Shown: in pieces, positions 18,818-27,719 of the stretch | How positions within the stretch are numbered: the first letter of the stretch is position 1 | Layout of the letters: each line of letters opens with the position of its first letter | Assembly (NCBI GenBank): GCA_963785745.1 | Contig: CAWAWR010000024.1 | Location: forward strand, 310,001-374,000 | DNA from: VAZQ01 sp963785745 | Lineage (GTDB): Bacteria; Pseudomonadota; Alphaproteobacteria; Rhizobiales; Xanthobacteraceae | Length of the DNA: 64,000 bases | Direction of reading: 5' to 3' | Notes under the pieces: model-generated | What the model saw: only the letters and a program-made list of their open reading frames with translations | Database searches by the model: none | What the model was told of the DNA's origin: nothing | Made by a program: the position numbers and the translations under genes

Positions 18818-18846
18818 TTTGGCAGAATTGACGGGCATGACCGCCG

Positions 18847-20124
18847 ATGGGAACCACAGGTCCGACTTTGCTCTGGCCTAAGGGCCGCGTCGGGTCGTGG
18901 CTTGCGGTTGCGGCGCTCGGCATCGCCGCGCAAGCGATCCTCTGGTCGATCTCCGAGCCAGGGGACCTCTTCAGCGATTTCTACAAGGCCTATTTCCCGG
19001 CCGGCGACAGGCTCTTGAACGAAGGCGCGGTCGCGACCTGGGAAACCACCGAATCCGCCGCCGTCGGTTTCGTCAATCTTCCGATCCTGGCGTGGCTCTT
19101 TGTGCCTCTGGCATTGCTTGGCGAGCCGGCGGCGGGCTGGGCATTCCTCGCGGTCGGCGTCGTCGCCGTCGCCGTCACCTATGTCCTGCTGCTTCGCCTC
19201 GGTGACTTCGACGTCACCAGCGGAGCGATGCTGGCGCTGTCGATCCTCGCCAGCGGTCCGCTGGTCAACAGCCTGCGCGAAGGCAACACCACGCATTTCA
19301 TCTTGTTGCTGCTGGTCGTCGCGCTGCTGCTCTGGCGCGCCGGCGCCGAATATGCCGCCGGACTGGTGCTCGGGCTGTGCGCGCTGTTCAAGCTGCCGCT
19401 GATGCTGTTCGGCCTCTATGTCCTGCTGCGCGGACGATGGCGCATCGTCGCCGGCGGCGCGACGACGATCGGCGCGGCGGTGTTGCTGTCGCTGGCGGTC
19501 TTCGGCCTCCAGATCAACATCGACTGGTACCGGAACTGCATCGAGCCGTTCGTCGGCGGCGTGATGCCGGCCTTCAACGTGCAATCGATCGACGGCTTCC
19601 TCGCCCGGCTCGAGAGCGGGCCGGCGCTGCTGATGGAGTGGACGCCGCTCGCGGCGTCGCTCTGGCACAAGATCGTGCGCAGCCTCGTCCTCTCGGCGAT
19701 GTTCATCCTCGCCTTCGTCGCCATGGTCCGCCGCGGCGATCGGAGCGCCACGGGCGGCCGGCCGTTCGAACGCGACGCGCTCGAATTCTCGATCGTGCTG
19801 GTGCTGGCGGTCGTGACCAGCCCGGTATCGTGGTCGCATTACTACCTGCTGATGCTGCTGCCGTGGGCGCTCTATCTGGGCGGCCGGCTCGGCCTGCCTG
19901 ACGACGCGGCGACGCGCTGGCTCATGGTCGGCGGCATCGTGCTCGCGTCCTTGCCGGTCATCGTTCCACCGCTTGGCTCCGGCATCGTCGCCGCGGTCGC
20001 GTCGCGGACAATCGTCTCAGCCTGGATGTTCGGCGGGCTGCTCGTGCTTGCGGCCCTGGTTCGCGGCGCCCTCCATGCCGACCAGCCGTCCGCCGAAGCG
20101 AAACGACAGGCAGCCGCGCCATGA
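18847..20124 (+). CDS. GT87/DUF2029 polytopic glycosyltransferase
   Basis: 425 residues with about ten membrane helices, the GT-C fold. The first loop has SDFYKAYFPAGDRLL, the usual region carrying the catalytic acidic residue; later GNTTHFILLLLVVALLLWR and CALFKLPLMLFGLYVLLR match the family. SPVSWSHYYLLMLLPWAL near the C-terminus is the recurring GT87 motif. Such enzymes use polyprenyl-phosphate sugars as donors and work on the periplasmic face. The stop overlaps the next start as ATGA, so the two are translationally coupled. Confidence 0.82.
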   Translation: MGTTGPTLLWPKGRVGSWLAVAALGIAAQAILWSISEPGDLFSDFYKAYFPAGDRLLNEGAVATWETTESAAVGFVNLPILAWLFVPLALLGEPAAGWAFLAVGVVAVAVTYVLLLRLGDFDVTSGAMLALSILASGPLVNSLREGNTTHFILLLLVVALLLWRAGAEYAAGLVLGLCALFKLPLMLFGLYVLLRGRWRIVAGGATTIGAAVLLSLAVFGLQINIDWYRNCIEPFVGGVMPAFNVQSIDGFLARLESGPALLMEWTPLAASLWHKIVRSLVLSAMFILAFVAMVRRGDRSATGGRPFERDALEFSIVLVLAVVTSPVSWSHYYLLMLLPWALYLGGRLGLPDDAATRWLMVGGIVLASLPVIVPPLGSGIVAAVASRTIVSAWMFGGLLVLAALVRGALHADQPSAEAKRQAAAP

Positions 20125-21569
20125 GCGAAGCAACTGCCGCAAGCAAGACGTCACCCGCGGCGTGTCCGTCGTCGGTGGCATTGACGCGCAGTCTCGCGAT
20201 CTTCCTGCTACTGAACGCCCTGGTGCTCAACGGCCTGATCTGGCTCGCCTCCCCGGCCAGCCACAAGGAGACGGTGCTGCAGCACAGTTGGGACGTGCTG
20301 CGCATCGACGGCAGCGACAATTCCTGGGGCGCGATGGCGATCGCCCTCACCTACTTCAAGTCGGGCGAGCCGCTGCCGATCTACAGCGAGGTCTTCTTCG
20401 ACCGCAACGTCAAGTTCCAGTATCCGCCGTCGTCGCTGTTCGCGCTGATGGCGATGCAGGCGGTGGCGCGGCCGGAGCGCGTACGCGTCACCGACGAGGA
20501 TGTGTACGCATGGCCCACCGTCAACGACATCGTCGGCTGGCTGTTCCTGGTGCTGACGGCCGCCGCCACGGCGGCGTTGCTCGAACGCCGGCTGCGGCAG
20601 GAATGCAGGTTCAACGACACGCGAGCGCTGATCGGTTTGCGCGTTGCCATCGTGTTCGGTCTCGCGCTCACCTTTTATCCCCTGGTCAAGGCCTTCTCGC
20701 TCGGACAGATCCAGGTCTGGATCAACGGCCTGTTCGCCGTCGCGCTGCTCGCCTGGGCGACAGGATGGCGGACCGCAAGCGGCGCGATCATGGGCGTCCT
20801 GTGCCTGATCAAGCCGCATTACGGCTTGTTCGTGCTGTGGGCGCTGCTGCGCAAGGAATGGCGCTTCGCCTTTGCCTGCGTCGCCGCCGGTTGCGCCGGG
20901 CTGGTCGGGTCGATCGCCGTATTCGGCTGGACCAATCACCTCGACTATCTGCCGGTGCTGTCGCACCTCGCCGAGCGCGGCGAAACCTACTATCCGAACC
21001 ATTCGGTCAACGGGCTGCTCAACCGCCTGATGTCGGTTGTCGAGCCCGAGCTCTATCGCAATCTCGAATGGGGCGACGGCGCCTTCCCGCCGTTCAACCG
21101 CTTCGTCTACTGGACGACGACCGTCAGCTCGGCTGCGATCCTGCTGCTCGCCATCATGCGGCGCCACCGCGAAAACGATCCCGATCGCGTCATCGACTTC
21201 TGCACCATGGCGGTGAGCTGCACGGTCGCCTCGCCGATCGCGTGGGAACATCACTACGGCGTGCTGTTTCCGGTGTTCGCGGTCATGCTGGCGAGCGTGC
21301 TCCGCAGCCGCTCCCGGCTGCCCTGGCTGATCGTAAGCTATGTGCTCGCGAGCAATTACTTCATCGCGACGCAACTGCTGGCGCCGACGTTCTGGAATTT
21401 CATTCAGTCCTACCTGCTGTTCGCAACGTGGATTCTGCTGGTGCTGCTGCACCTGCGGCCGCCGCTGCCGCTTGCCAGCGCCAATCCGACCAGCGCCGAC
21501 GCGCCGGAAGCCCGGCTTCAGGGCACGCGGCCCATGAATGCGATGCGCTTTTCCCCGAACGGCGTCTGA
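20121..21569 (+). CDS. GT87/DUF2029 polytopic glycosyltransferase, second copy
   Basis: 482 residues, again GT-C-like with about ten helices. It has a YSEVFFDRNVKFQYPPSSLF loop (acidic residue before an aromatic stretch), VLCLIKPHYGLFVLWALLRK and SPIAWEHHYGVLFPVFAVML, which parallel the same blocks in the preceding gene, so the two are paralogues with diverged loops. A larger periplasmic insertion follows AERGETYYPNHSVNGLLNRL. It may add a second sugar to the same lipid-linked glycan. The ATG start lies within the ATGA overlap with its upstream partner. Confidence 0.82.
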   Translation: MSEATAASKTSPAACPSSVALTRSLAIFLLLNALVLNGLIWLASPASHKETVLQHSWDVLRIDGSDNSWGAMAIALTYFKSGEPLPIYSEVFFDRNVKFQYPPSSLFALMAMQAVARPERVRVTDEDVYAWPTVNDIVGWLFLVLTAAATAALLERRLRQECRFNDTRALIGLRVAIVFGLALTFYPLVKAFSLGQIQVWINGLFAVALLAWATGWRTASGAIMGVLCLIKPHYGLFVLWALLRKEWRFAFACVAAGCAGLVGSIAVFGWTNHLDYLPVLSHLAERGETYYPNHSVNGLLNRLMSVVEPELYRNLEWGDGAFPPFNRFVYWTTTVSSAAILLLAIMRRHRENDPDRVIDFCTMAVSCTVASPIAWEHHYGVLFPVFAVMLASVLRSRSRLPWLIVSYVLASNYFIATQLLAPTFWNFIQSYLLFATWILLVLLHLRPPLPLASANPTSADAPEARLQGTRPMNAMRFSPNGV

Positions 21570-21607
21570 CGTTCATCGCGTTGTGATGTCGCGGCCCGCA
21601 TGAGGAC

Positions 21608-23110
21608 GTGACAGCGTCCGCAAGCTTTTGCAAACTGGCCGCCCGTCCTTCTGAGCCATTCTTGCGAGGATCCATCCTGCCATCTTCAGCACTGCACTTT
21701 CGAATCAACGTCCTTGGCGCGATCGTTTTCGCCGTCCATCTGGTGCTGGCGCTGCTGTCGTACATCCAGGCGGCTGCGCTCTGGAACGCGAACGCGACCG
21801 AATATCCGCGCGCTTCTGCTTTCTTCGAGACCTTCGGCATCCAGTCGCCGGACCTGTTGGCCGGCAACGCGGCGGTGATCCTGAGCTACGGCGTTCCGCT
21901 CGCGATCGCCAGCGTCGCGGCCATGCTCGTCGTGCTGATGCTGACGCGGCGGGGCGACGAGGCCGATGCCGGCGTTGCGCGGTTGATGCTGCGCTGGTCG
22001 ATGGCTTTCGCGGCGGCGTGCTTCTTCGCCTTCCCGCTGTTCACGCAGGATTTCTGGCTGTCGGCGGCGTGGGGCCGGATGGTCGCGGCGGGCGTCAATC
22101 CGTACCACACGCTGTTTACCCCGAACGACCTGACCGGCCTCCCCCTCGATCATTTTCCGATGCCGATGTCCTACGGCCCACTCTGGGCCGTGATGTCGGC
22201 GCTGATCGCATTGGTGGCGTTCGGCAACCCGATCGCAATGGCGCTGTTGTTCAAGGCGCTGATCGCGGCTGCATGGATCGGATCGCTAGTCCTCATCGAC
22301 AAGGTCCATGACGGCCGTCCGCAGCGCGAGCGCTGCCTCGCGATTGCGCTGTACGGATGGATTCCGCTCGGCGTCTCGCAGTCGATCGCCGAGGGTCACA
22401 ACGACATCGTCATGATCGCGCCCGCGTTGCTGTGGTTCCTGCTGCTGCTGCGCAACAGCCGTCTGGCGCCCATCGCGCTGGTGGCGTCCGCGCTCTGCAA
22501 ATACGCGACCGCGCCATTGTTCCTGGTCGATCTGATCCACGCCTTTCGCCGCGAGCGGCTCACGGCGTTGCAATATGTGTGGCGCATGCTGCCGGCGGCG
22601 CTGCTCGGCCTCCTCGTCCTGGCGTTGTTCTTCCGGTCGATGTCGTTCTTCGACGGCATGCGGCTGGTCAGCGAATGGCGCTTCCTGCGACCGAGCGAGG
22701 CGGTGTCGGGCCTCGAACAACTTATCGCCTTGCCGCTCTATCCGCTGGATATCGTTGCGCTCGCCGTGTTTCCGGTGATCGCCATCTATTGGCTCGCGGT
22801 CGCCGTCCGCGACGCCAGCGTCGAGAACCTGACCAGAGCGACCGTGGCGCTGATCGCCGCCGTCATGTTCGGGGCGGCCAGCCATCTGTGGCCGTGGTAC
22901 CTGGTCTGGGGCGTCGCCTTCGGCGCGCTTCTGCCGCACTGGTGGGTGTCGCGTTTCATCGCCGGCGTCGCGCTGCTGATCCCCTTTACACTGGCGACGT
23001 GGTGGATTCCGTCGATCGAGCCCTACCGGGACGTCGCGACGCTGGCGATGTACGCCGCTGCCGCCCTGTGGGTTGCCCTGACGCGCGAGCCCGCTGCGGC
23101 CAAGCGGTAG
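21608..23110 (+). CDS. GT-C glycosyltransferase, alpha-1,6-mannosyltransferase (MptA/B)-like
   Basis: 500 residues with about twelve membrane helices. The first periplasmic loop has SAAWGRMVAAGVNPYHTLFT, and a diagnostic IAEGHNDIVMIAPALLWFLL block follows; this GHND loop is shared by polyprenol-phosphomannose-dependent mannosyltransferases such as MptA and MptB. SHLWPWYLVWGVAFGALLP resembles their C-terminal aromatic stretch. It probably adds a hexose or pentose from a polyprenyl carrier in the periplasm. The start is GTG 21608, 38 bases after the preceding gene; a start further in is possible. It ends the four-gene glycan cluster. Confidence 0.75.
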   Translation: MTASASFCKLAARPSEPFLRGSILPSSALHFRINVLGAIVFAVHLVLALLSYIQAAALWNANATEYPRASAFFETFGIQSPDLLAGNAAVILSYGVPLAIASVAAMLVVLMLTRRGDEADAGVARLMLRWSMAFAAACFFAFPLFTQDFWLSAAWGRMVAAGVNPYHTLFTPNDLTGLPLDHFPMPMSYGPLWAVMSALIALVAFGNPIAMALLFKALIAAAWIGSLVLIDKVHDGRPQRERCLAIALYGWIPLGVSQSIAEGHNDIVMIAPALLWFLLLLRNSRLAPIALVASALCKYATAPLFLVDLIHAFRRERLTALQYVWRMLPAALLGLLVLALFFRSMSFFDGMRLVSEWRFLRPSEAVSGLEQLIALPLYPLDIVALAVFPVIAIYWLAVAVRDASVENLTRATVALIAAVMFGAASHLWPWYLVWGVAFGALLPHWWVSRFIAGVALLIPFTLATWWIPSIEPYRDVATLAMYAAAALWVALTREPAAAKR

Positions 23111-23213
23111 GTTTCCATCGCGCGGCTTTTGGGATTGAATAGGTCCATCCAAGCATAAGCCCGGCCGCGGGACGGCAACGGCCGGCGACAACAAACGCCA
23201 AGGACCTGATCCG

Positions 23214-24087
23214 ATGAACATCAATGTCGCCACCGACGGCCTGGCAACGACCACCGCAGCACCGTTCGAGGTCGAAAGGCTCGGCGCAAAACTCGGCGCC
23301 GAGATTCATGGGCTCGATCTCAAGAACGGAATGGACCCCGCGACCTTCAAGGCCTTCGAGGCGGCGCTGGTCGAGCACAAGGTGATCGTGCTGCGCGACC
23401 AAAACCTCGACACCCGGCAGCACGTCGAGATCAGCCGGTTGTTCGGCGAGCTTGAAGTGCATCCGATGCGGCCCCAAGGCGAGTTCCCGGAAATCCTCGT
23501 GCTCGACAACCACAAGGACAATCCGGTGCTGTCGACCGACGTCTGGCACAGCGATACGACGTTCCGGCAGAACCCGACGCGCTACACCATCCTGCGCTGT
23601 CAGATCATGCCCAAGGTCGGCGGCGACACGCTGTGGGCGGACATGGAAGCAGCTTATGAAGGGCTTGAGCGCGCGCTTCAGGACGATGATCGACGGCCTG
23701 CGCGCCGTGCACGACTTCCAGAATTTCCGCGTGCTGTTCAAGAATACCGACGAGGATCAGGCGAAGCTCCGCAAGATGGAGGGGCTGTTCCCCAATCCCT
23801 CGCACCCGGTGGTGCGCACCCATCCGGTGAACGGCCGCAAATCGATCTATGTCAATCCGCAATTCACGGTGAAGATCGAAGGCCTCGATCCCGACGAGAG
23901 CCGCGCCATCCTGCAGGTGCTGTACGCGCAGGCGCAGGTGCCGGAGTATCAGTTCCGGCTGCGCTGGACGCCCGGCGCGATCGTGTTCTGGGACAATCGT
24001 TCGACCCAGCACTACGCCGCCAACGATTACTACCCGGAGCGCCGCCGCATGGAGCGCACCGCGGTGGTCGGCGACGTGCCGGTTTGA
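23214..24087 (+). pseudogene. TauD/TfdA family 2-oxoglutarate-dependent dioxygenase, one frameshift
   Basis: Fe(II)/2-oxoglutarate oxygenase, about 290 residues when one extra T near 23666 is removed. The first frame holds ERLGAKLGAEIHGLDL and the iron ligands His and Asp in DVWHSDTTF; the second frame, from ARFRTMIDGLRAVHDF onward, holds WDNRSTQHYA with the third His ligand and the arginine region ERRRMERTAV that binds 2-oxoglutarate. Typical substrates are taurine, alkylsulfates or aryloxy acids; which applies here is unknown. The gene is cytosolic. Its TGA directly abuts the convergent aldolase-like stop with no spacer. Confidence 0.87.
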
Positions 24088-24810
24088 TCAAAGCCAGCGT
24101 TCGCAGCCGGCTTCGCGCGCCCAGTATTCCCAGCCGCGGCGCATCGCGTTCGACTCCGGATCGATCGCCAGCCGCTGGTTGACCTCGCCTTGCGAGATCG
24201 GGCGGATGGTTCCGAATTCCAGCGACTGCGCCAGCGAGCGGGCATTCTTCGGAATGTAGACCGAGGTCTTCACCGCATCGTTGAGCGTGCGGCCGGTCGC
24301 GACAAAACCGACGCCGCGCATCAGGACGACGCGATAGCCGCCGAGACGCTGCGCGAGATCGCCGGCGCGTTCCATGCTGGACACCGCAAGATCGGTGTCC
24401 TCTCCGAACTTCTCCGCGACATCCCAGACCGGAACCTGCGTTCCCATGTCGCCGACCGTGCCGAGCACCGCACACAGCGGCGTCTGCGTGATGCTGAACG
24501 GCAGCACGTCCTCGGAGCCGGCGCACAGCACCGAATTGACCTCGGGCCGCGCGGCATAGATCGCCGCGTGCAGGAAGCGCTCCGTGCAAAGCGATCGGTT
24601 GTCGTCGTTCATCGGCGCTCCGTCGAGCGTGAACTCGAGGATGTCGCCGGGCTCGACGAACGCGGCGGGGCAGGCGCGCGCGAGCAGATAGCGGCCCGGA
24701 TCGCCCGGATGGCGCACGCTGACGTGTCCGTATTCGTCGAACACGCCGTGATACGCCAGGATCCGGTTGGCGATGACGAGGTCGTTGATCGCGCGCTCCA
24801 GTGTCGCCAT
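24088..24810 (-). CDS. Class II aldolase/adducin-like protein lacking the zinc histidines
   Basis: 240 residues with the family frame: DEYGHVSVRHPGDPGRYLLA, VEPGDILEFTLDG and ERFLHAAIYAARPEVNSV. In active class II aldolases the next segment is HxH and a later GHG supplies the third His. Here these read VLCAGSEDVLPFS and LMRGVGFVATG, so all three zinc-binding His are missing while the catalytic-position Glu (ERFLH) remains. It is therefore unlikely to be a normal zinc aldolase; it may be a decarboxylase-like variant, a binding protein or an inactive paralogue. It starts eight bases after the hydrolase stop in the same operon. Confidence 0.78.
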   Translation of the reverse strand: MATLERAINDLVIANRILAYHGVFDEYGHVSVRHPGDPGRYLLARACPAAFVEPGDILEFTLDGAPMNDDNRSLCTERFLHAAIYAARPEVNSVLCAGSEDVLPFSITQTPLCAVLGTVGDMGTQVPVWDVAEKFGEDTDLAVSSMERAGDLAQRLGGYRVVLMRGVGFVATGRTLNDAVKTSVYIPKNARSLAQSLEFGTIRPISQGEVNQRLAIDPESNAMRRGWEYWAREAGCERWL

Positions 24811-24817
24811 CAAGCAA

Positions 24818-25720
24818 TCAAGCCCGGATATGCTCGTGGGTGAACGCGACAGCGCGCTTCATCGCCGCGATCGATTCCGGCAATTCAGGATGGTCGCTCG
24901 TGAAGTGGAGCGGCGCATCGTAGTATTCGAGATCGATCTTGCCGCCGGCCTTGCGATAGAGCGACACGAAGCGCGGCGCTTCCGAGCCGTCGAAGCCGGA
25001 GTCCGGATCGCGATAGTCGTGGATCAGGTCGTTCTTGGCCTGGATCCAGAGCGCCGGCGGCATCACCACCTTCTCACCGCGCTGGATGGCGAGCAGCGGG
25101 CTCGCTTCCGCCATGTTCTCCTCATTCGCCCAGTAGGCCATGCTGAGCTTCATGGTGCGCGGCGGCCACGGCGGCGGATTGGCGCCCTCGCTGAGCCGCT
25201 TCGCGTTGTGATGCCGCCCGAGCGGATTGATCACCGGCCAGAACATCGCAACACAACGCACGCTCGCATCGACATCAGGCGAGCCCGCCGGCAACGGGAT
25301 CGCGGCGTAGCGCGGATCGTTCGGCCGCATGGCGGCCAGCATCGCCAGATGGCCGCCACTCGACGTGCCGGAAATGCCGACGAGGTCCGCACGGCTCTTG
25401 AACCGCGCGGCGTTCGCCTTCACCCAGCGGATCGCATAATTGATGTCCACCGCCGAATTCGGATAGCCGCCCGGCCCCTGCCGGAAGTCGAGCGACGCGA
25501 CGGCGATGCCGTTATTCGCAAAGGCTTCGTGATGGGTCTTGCCGCGGGTGCGGTCGTTTTCGGTCCACACGCCGCCGTGCAGCTCGATCATCACCGGGAA
25601 CGGTCCCGCGCCCTGCGGCCGGTAGCAGCGGATGAACAAAGGCTTGTCGCCGTGGCGAAGATATTCGATGTCCTCGACCTCGAATGCACCCGGCCTTGTC
25701 TGAACGGCTTCCATCGACAT
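24818..25720 (-). CDS. Alpha/beta hydrolase, HSL/esterase type
   Basis: 300 residues, cytosolic. The oxyanion-hole motif IELHGGVW sits near residue 45; the nucleophile elbow is LVGISGTSSGGHLAM (GxSxG with Ser in GTSSG). The acid is probably in IHDYRDPDSGFD and the His in APLHFTSDHPEL. The layout resembles carboxylesterase or acetyl-hydrolase proteins acting on small esters or lactones. ATG 25720 has GGGAGGT at good spacing. It lies between a Bug receptor and the aldolase-like gene on the same strand, suggesting uptake and hydrolysis of one substrate. Confidence 0.85.
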   Translation of the reverse strand: MSMEAVQTRPGAFEVEDIEYLRHGDKPLFIRCYRPQGAGPFPVMIELHGGVWTENDRTRGKTHHEAFANNGIAVASLDFRQGPGGYPNSAVDINYAIRWVKANAARFKSRADLVGISGTSSGGHLAMLAAMRPNDPRYAAIPLPAGSPDVDASVRCVAMFWPVINPLGRHHNAKRLSEGANPPPWPPRTMKLSMAYWANEENMAEASPLLAIQRGEKVVMPPALWIQAKNDLIHDYRDPDSGFDGSEAPRFVSLYRKAGGKIDLEYYDAPLHFTSDHPELPESIAAMKRAVAFTHEHIRA

Positions 25721-25802
25721 GAGCGTCTACCTCCCAAGGATATTTTTTCTCATGATGAATGATGCCACGGCCGCACAGCCAATGCACTAGCGTCCTGAGG
25801 AA

Positions 25803-26822
25803 TTAGTCGGGGCGCGACATGCGTTCGGCGCGGCTGATGATCTCGGGCGACGTCGTCGCCACGTTGGCGACGAGTTCCGCGATCCGCTCGCCGGTCTGCG
25901 GCGTGATCTCGAACGACATGCCGTCCGCCTCCTTGAGCAGCGCGGGGTCCTTCATGGTCGCGTCGAAGGCGCGGCGCAGGAGATTGACGCGCTCCGCCGG
26001 CACGCCGGGCGGCGCCATGATCGGCCGGCCGAGCAGCACATTGCTGGCGAAGAAGGTCAGGATCTTGCGCTGCTCGTCGGTTTTGACGAACTCGAACACC
26101 GTCGGCACGCCGAGCCCCGGCACCGGCTCGGGCTCGAAGTTGAACAGGACGCGCATCTGACCCGACTCGACCCATGGCCGCCGCGCGCCGGCCGCGCCGC
26201 CGATGGTGTTCGCAAAGGCTTCGATCTCGTTGCGCGAAGCCGCCAGCGCCATGTCGCCCGGCGAACGGTAGCCGGTGACGATCTTGAGCTTCATGCCGAG
26301 CAGGTTCTTCAGGAGGTACGGCCCGACCGTGATCCCTTGCGCAAGCCCGGTCGCGCCGACGATCGCCTCCCGCTCGAACAGATCGGCCGGCTTTTTGATC
26401 GCGGTCGCGTTGTTGATGTAGACGACGAGGTGATTGACCTCGGGACTGCCGATCCAGTTGAACTTCACGGGATCGAAGCGAACGTTCGCGACCTTCATCA
26501 CCGCCGCCGCAGGCATCGAACGCGACGGCATCCCGATCACGGTGCCGTCGCGCGGCGCGACGTTGAAGACGTGGTTGGTCGAGACCAGCGTCCCCGCGCC
26601 CGGCATGTTCTCGACGATGATGTTCGGGTTGCCGGGGATGTGACGAGTCATATGTCGCGCAAGCAGCCGCGCCCACACGTCGTAGTCGCCGCCGCCGGTC
26701 GAGCCGACCACGATCCTGATCTGCTTGCCCTTGTAGAATTCGTCGATCGGCTGGGCCGAGGCCGGCGCGATGAAAAGCGCGCCGCTCATCGCCAGCAGGA
26801 TCGCTGCCCGGCCGCCTCTCAT
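25803..26822 (-). CDS. Tripartite tricarboxylate transporter (TctC/Bug) receptor, IPGNP subtype
   Basis: 339 residues with a signal peptide ending at APASAQ. The mature N-terminus FYKGKQIRIVVGSTGGGDYD is followed by RHIPGNPNIIVENMPGAG and VAPRDGTVIG, the hallmark of a longer Bug subfamily (about 340 residues). These periplasmic proteins bind carboxylates and normally feed a TctA/TctB membrane pair; neither is present here. It is the first gene of the set with the alpha/beta hydrolase and the aldolase-like gene. Upstream lies the nasT promoter region, in divergent orientation. Confidence 0.9.
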   Translation of the reverse strand: MRGGRAAILLAMSGALFIAPASAQPIDEFYKGKQIRIVVGSTGGGDYDVWARLLARHMTRHIPGNPNIIVENMPGAGTLVSTNHVFNVAPRDGTVIGMPSRSMPAAAVMKVANVRFDPVKFNWIGSPEVNHLVVYINNATAIKKPADLFEREAIVGATGLAQGITVGPYLLKNLLGMKLKIVTGYRSPGDMALAASRNEIEAFANTIGGAAGARRPWVESGQMRVLFNFEPEPVPGLGVPTVFEFVKTDEQRKILTFFASNVLLGRPIMAPPGVPAERVNLLRRAFDATMKDPALLKEADGMSFEITPQTGERIAELVANVATTSPEIISRAERMSRPD

Positions 26823-26934
26823 GCCCGCCTCCCCAGACTTTCGCGCGCACGAAACGATAGGACCGCCACTTGGCAGGGTCCAGCGAAGCCGCCGGCGCGA
26901 ATTTGTCGCGCGGCGCCGTGCTTCTGGCGCGCTA

Positions 26935-26949
26935 TTGTGCGATGCACAA
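26935..26949. promoter_or_regulatory. Putative enhancer site upstream of nasT
   Basis: A perfect inverted repeat TTGTGC-GAT-GCACAA, about 120 bases before the sigma-54-like element at 27060. A related TTGCGTTGCACAA occurs at a similar distance before the nrtA promoter. NtrC-type activators bind such upstream GCAC/GTGC dyads; the assignment is inferred. Confidence 0.45.
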
Positions 26950-27059
26950 AATATGGGCTAACTGCATCGGGAAGGGGCACGCCGCTGCCCAGGCGATCGC
27001 CTCCTACCGACAACGCGCCCCTAAGTGCATGTAAAACAGCCGTAAATTCAGGCGGCCGG

Positions 27060-27077
27060 TTGGCACGCGGCTTGGAT
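27060..27077 (+). promoter_or_regulatory. Sigma-54-like promoter for nasTS
   Basis: TTGGCACG-CGGC-TTGGAT matches the RpoN consensus TGGCACG-N4-TTGC except at the final C. The transcript would start near 27088, about 30 bases before the nasT start. An almost identical element precedes nrtA. Confidence 0.6.
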
Positions 27078-27119
27078 TGTGAAAGGCGCCGCGGGCTTGC
27101 GGCCGGAGACCCCTGTTCC

Positions 27120-27719
27120 TTGTCCGCCCCGACCCACTCGCCGCTTCAGATCGCAATTGTCGATGACAGCCCGATCCGGGCCGCCATCCTTGAAGGGGGG
27201 CTGCGCGAGGCCGGCTACACCAATGTCGTGCGCATCGAGGGTACGGCCAACAACCTGCTCGCCCGCATTTCGGCGGTCGACCCCGACGTCATCCTGATCG
27301 ACCTCGAAAATCCGAGCCGCGACGTACTCGAGCAGATGTTCCAGGTCAGCCGGATCGTGAAGCGCCCGGTCGCGATGTTCGTCGACCAGGCGGACAGCGC
27401 CTCGATCCAGGCGTCGGTCGACGCCGGTGTCTCCGCCTACATCGTCGACGGCCTGAAGAAGGAGCGGATCAAGTCGATCCTCGACCTGTGCATCTCGCGC
27501 TTCAACGCGTTCTCGCGGCTGCAGACCGAACTGGAGCAGACCAAGAACGCGCTTGAAGACCGCAAGGTGATCGACCGCGCCAAGGGCATCCTGATGAAAC
27601 GCAAGAACATGAGCGAGTCCGACGCCTACGACCTCCTGCGCCGGACCGCCATGAACGAAAACAAGAAGATAGCCGAGATCGCTCAGTCGGTGATCACGGC
27701 GTCGGAGATGTTCAAATGA
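27120..27719 (+). CDS. nasT: NasT, ANTAR-domain antitermination regulator
   Basis: About 199 residues: a receiver-like domain (IAIVDDSPIRAAILEGGLRE, putative phospho-Asp in VILIDLENPSRDV) then a C-terminal ANTAR domain (VIDRAKGILMKRKNMSESDA to IAEIAQSVITASEMFK) that binds RNA hairpins. With nitrate present, NasT is freed from NasS and prevents termination in the leader of nitrate-assimilation mRNAs. A matching leader lies upstream of nrtA. The start is taken as TTG 27120, just downstream of the predicted sigma-54 start site; GGAG lies about 11 bases before it, a slightly long spacing. The stop overlaps nasS as ATGA. Confidence 0.88.
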   Translation: MSAPTHSPLQIAIVDDSPIRAAILEGGLREAGYTNVVRIEGTANNLLARISAVDPDVILIDLENPSRDVLEQMFQVSRIVKRPVAMFVDQADSASIQASVDAGVSAYIVDGLKKERIKSILDLCISRFNAFSRLQTELEQTKNALEDRKVIDRAKGILMKRKNMSESDAYDLLRRTAMNENKKIAEIAQSVITASEMFK

